Assembly (NCBI GenBank): GCA_965199845.1
Contig: CBDATZ010000042.1
Location: 496,001 to 560,000, forward strand
Direction of reading: 5' to 3'
Length of the DNA: 64,000 nt
Source: Ilyomonas sp965199845
GTDB taxonomy: Bacteria; Bacteroidota; Bacteroidia; Chitinophagales; Chitinophagaceae
Part shown: one piece after another, positions 63,857-64,000 of the stretch
Layout: every line of letters begins with the position of its first letter
How positions within the stretch are numbered: position 1 is the stretch's first letter
Made by a program: the position numbers and the translations under genes
Notes under the pieces: model-generated
The model's input: the letters and a program-made list of their open reading frames with translations, nothing else
Databases searched by the model: none
Told to the model about the DNA's origin: nothing

Positions 63857-64000
63857 ACGGTTAGATCGGCTTCAATGAGAAATCTAACCAATGCATATTC
63901 TGCACCCGTTATCTGAAGTAAAAATAAAAAATAACTATTTTATGCAGACAGCCCTCAAACCGTAAGCAAAGACTATCAATACAATCCCTTACTTATCAAA

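Noticed and set aside
63598..63891. Minus-strand open frame of 97 codons near the right end
   Set aside because: It crosses a clear terminator hairpin and a direct-repeat site and shows no family features.
1..64000. CRISPR array or rRNA operon
   Set aside because: No regularly spaced repeats with unique spacers and no rRNA-like sequence were found. The only tandem array is the in-frame 42-bp repeat at 42.4-42.7 kb.

Overview
The window is Bacteroidota DNA, most likely from a Chitinophagaceae-like soil or water bacterium. The evidence is a SusC-type TonB receptor with an STN domain, a FecR/DUF4974 anti-sigma factor, LytTR-type signalling, a MobA/MobB/MobC-type mobilization module of the Bacteroides kind, and frequent TTTG-type promoter-like sequences with few clear Shine-Dalgarno sites.

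Left edge (1-4.5 kb): a chromosomal SusC/FecR locus runs off the left end. It is followed by a terminator and the displaced 3' half of a tRNA-Asn gene. This looks like one end of an integrated element, because a tyrosine recombinase follows at 4.7 kb. The intact tRNA-Asn expected at the far end is not in the window, so much or all of the remaining 59 kb may be island DNA (inference).

5.9-14.5 kb is defence-like cargo. It holds two adjacent small PD-(D/E)XK-like proteins, a third nuclease-like protein, a TcmP/DUF5131 (three-Cys-motif) pair, and a coupled minus-strand operon: a type IIG-like restriction-methylase broken by one extra base, a 51-residue protein, a TIR protein and a 135-residue protein. 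A decayed dnaE2 tail lies among them. At 14.7-17.6 kb an IS21-family element (istA, istB) sits inside the 3' remnant of a GH2 glycosidase gene with a 5-bp target duplication.

17.6-26 kb is the mobilization/maintenance module, all on the minus strand except one small gene: coupling protein, relaxase, MobA-like protein, a putative oriT hairpin, a TOPRIM primase-like protein, RadC, a MutS-N-like protein, DUF932, SSB and a GIY-YIG protein. Two copies of one structured-RNA candidate, with a conserved core and covarying outer stems, precede radC and the GIY-YIG gene. A GH127-type remnant with an in-frame stop ends the module.

27-64 kb holds a LytS/LytTR two-component pair, an OmpA-family porin and a large respiration and stress block. 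The latter has an aquaporin-like channel, a lipoprotein, a compact cytochrome bc-caa3 oxidase operon preceded by a GH15 glucoamylase, a tandem-repeat winged-helix protein, an HMA-AraC regulator, HPP and DUF1622 membrane proteins, two AI-2E-type transporters, two DUF2382 stress proteins, a PAS kinase, a DegP-like protease, an OmpR-type two-component pair, DUF2254, MscS, a MetA-type outer-membrane protein, a 2-hydroxyacid dehydrogenase and an FtsX-type ABC permease. Five intergenic sites carry a 12-bp direct repeat (consensus GAATTATGTAAG) spaced 21 bp (one 20 bp). They suggest that scattered genes of this block form one regulon.
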